Part shown: positions 39,305 through 40,593 of the stretch, piece after piece
Layout of the letters: each line of letters starts with the position of its first letter
Position numbering within the stretch: the stretch's first letter is position 1
From: Phaeoceros laevis
Taxonomy: Eukaryota; Anthocerotophyta; Anthocerotopsida; Notothyladales
Reading direction: 5' to 3'
Assembly: GCA_049999765.1 (NCBI GenBank)
Contig: JBNGIQ010009323.1
Coordinates: 34,198 to 74,790 of the forward strand
DNA length: 40,593 bases
Notes under the pieces: model-generated
Told to the model about the DNA's origin: nothing
The model's database searches: none
The model's input: the letters and a program-made list of their open reading frames with translations, nothing else
Position numbers and translations under genes: made by a program

Positions 39305-40593
39305 TCACTCTGGCAAGATTGGCAGCCTGCTCACGCTGGTTCCGCTACCACTCATCATTTCCTCGTCTGTCTCCACAACAGCGCGATCCGAGTTGGAGGC
39401 AGTGGAAGCTGTCGAATGAGTGGGGAGTACCCTCAGGCGAAGCTTGGCCTCGCTCCCGGCCCTCTCCGTGACCAACTGATACCCCTCTGCCAGCTTCTCC
39501 TGCAGGCAGATGATGTCGGCACTTCTAGGCAGCAATTCCACGGGCTGGCCTTTGGGGATCACGATCTGCTCGATGGCCACTCTGGCCTCCTCCAAAGCAT
39601 CAATGCTGTCCCCTGCGCTAGCTCTACTGCTGGTGATGCTGCTGCTGCTAGGGCCGGATTTGGAGTTGGAGTCCCTCATACCATCAGACGACACCCACGA
39701 GTTGCTGACCAGTGACTCCATCCCGAGAATGGCCCTCATAGCTCGCACCATCTGAGCCATGGTGTTGGCCTTGATGGCGAAGATGGGAAGCTGCCGAAAC
39801 TTGGCAATCCCCCGCACCCACGAATTCTGCTTCAACTTGCTCCTAAGGGCGAGAATGGCGTCCGCTGATGCAATGTCGTGGGTGAGCTGAACCGCCTTCT
39901 GCAGCCCCATCACCTCTACCACCTGCTCCACAGACGAGCCCGTCACCTGGTACGCGTACAGCTGCAACGGCGGATCTCCGTCCCGCCATAGCCGAAGCCC
40001 TTTCTCATCTTCCGCATCGGAGTCCGAGTCGTCCTCCTCGCTTTCTTCTTCGCTGCGCACCTCCGGGGGCGGGGATGGCTGGTTCCAGTGGCCCCCCGTG
40101 GTGCTCACAACCACCTTCCCATTGTCCATTTTCCTGACCTCCACCAGAGGAACCCTGCCGGCCAGCAGAGCATCCACGGTTGCAGCCAAGCGCCTGTGCA
40201 CCCGCCACTCCACCCTAGAGACCATCTCCACCGCGGCGGTGAAGGTAGGCGGCCCCATCCTCTCCAGCACGCTCTTCTGCACCCCCCGCCGCCTCGCCTC
40301 CTCGTCCCCCAGCGTCACGCTCTGAATCCCACCGGCCAGGATCTGCAACGAGGGATTCTTGATGAGGTTGTCCACCGTCATCCCGTGCGCCGTGGCCACC
40401 AGCTGCACCCCCCGCTGCGCGATGGTCCCGGCAGCCATGGCCTCCCGCAGTGTCCCGATCTCATCGATCACAATGGTCTGGGGCATGTGGTTCTCCACCG
40501 CCTCGATCATCACCTCGTGCTGCATCTCCACTCTCTGAACCTGCATTCTCCTGGCCCTCCCGATCCCCGTGTGCGCAATGTCCCCGTCCCCCC
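39305..40593 (-). CDS. SPD1: Ycf45/SPD1-like P-loop ATPase with C-terminal R3H domain, N-terminus outside window
   Basis: The frame is open from the right edge to the TGA at 39305-39307, about 429 residues. HTGIGRARRMQVQRVEMQHE followed by MIEAVENHMPQTIVIDEIGT matches the Walker B region of Ycf45, the chloroplast relative of the SpoIIIAA family. RGVQLVATAHGMTVDNLIKN is the usual sensor block. The Walker A loop must lie beyond position 40593. After an acidic linker (RSEEESEEDDSDSDAEDEKG), the end carries a YAYQVTGSSVEQVVEVMGL block and an R3H-like domain (KGQPVELLPRSADIICLQEK), as in Arabidopsis SEEDLING PLASTID DEVELOPMENT 1. The role is early plastid development, in the plastid, by homology. 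GTLREAMAA stands where relatives have a GTEAEALAA type sequence, a local deviation next to the Walker B. Confidence 0.85.
   Translation of the reverse strand, partial: GDGDIAHTGIGRARRMQVQRVEMQHEVMIEAVENHMPQTIVIDEIGTLREAMAAGTIAQRGVQLVATAHGMTVDNLIKNPSLQILAGGIQSVTLGDEEARRRGVQKSVLERMGPPTFTAAVEMVSRVEWRVHRRLAATVDALLAGRVPLVEVRKMDNGKVVVSTTGGHWNQPSPPPEVRSEEESEEDDSDSDAEDEKGLRLWRDGDPPLQLYAYQVTGSSVEQVVEVMGLQKAVQLTHDIASADAILALRSKLKQNSWVRGIAKFRQLPIFAIKANTMAQMVRAMRAILGMESLVSNSWVSSDGMRDSNSKSGPSSSSITSSRASAGDSIDALEEARVAIEQIVIPKGQPVELLPRSADIICLQEKLAEGYQLVTERAGSEAKLRLRVLPTHSTASTASNSDRAVVETDEEMMSGSGTSVSRLPILPE

Overview
The window looks like nuclear DNA of a land plant, most likely a seed-free one (bryophyte, lycophyte or fern; I cannot decide which). 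The evidence is two light-harvesting chlorophyll a/b protein genes with plastid transit peptides, spliceosomal introns with GT..AG ends, a glycine-rich RRM/zinc-knuckle gene of the RZ-1 type, degraded PPR sequences, a Ty1/copia element and a 100-base assembly gap (10287-10386). The LHCII proteins read more like moss or liverwort LHCBM than like angiosperm LHCB1 or LHCB2.

Layout. 1-574 is the 3' end of a copia retrotransposon (RNase H end plus 3' LTR). It abuts 575-4116, a broken gene joining a PP2 (phloem lectin) domain, a long TPR-like helical region and the start of a CHAT protease-like domain. 4.1-6.9 kb holds tandem repeats and decayed coding sequence, including a PPR remnant. 6873-7988 (-) is an intact membrane-anchored SAM methyltransferase. 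8.1-14.9 kb is mostly repetitive or pseudogenic: a broken unknown gene, a LINE-like zinc-knuckle fragment, PPR remnants and a cyclin-L exon fragment. Elongin C lies at 14972-15274 (-).

16.1-19.1 kb is a head-to-head pair of LHCB genes around a shared 856 bp promoter region. 20001-21218 (-) encodes a very divergent TATA-binding-protein-like protein with a duplicated C-terminal repeat. 22.8-25.4 kb holds two convergent genes for secreted, extremely cysteine-rich proteins made of 12-Cys metallothionein-like modules, joined by polyproline in the larger one. Homologous upstream sequences in mirror orientation suggest an inverted duplication. 27.4-32.6 kb is the densest stretch: a five-exon peptidoglycan-binding-domain gene (+), a convergent seven-exon plastid GIY-YIG-like gene (-), and an RZ-1-like RNA-binding gene (+) divergent from it.

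33-39 kb is mostly without recognisable genes apart from an uncertain minus-strand reading frame at 34.3-35.0 kb. The window ends inside a Ycf45/SPD1-like ATPase with an R3H domain (39305-40593, -).

Functionally, several genes point to the plastid (LHCB pair, GIY-YIG-like protein, SPD1/Ycf45-like ATPase, possibly the peptidoglycan-binding protein). They are not an operon and I see no sign that they are co-regulated, apart from shared intergenic regions of the two divergent pairs. The most unusual items are the polyproline-linked 12-Cys proteins, the divergent TBP, and the PP2-TPR-CHAT architecture.
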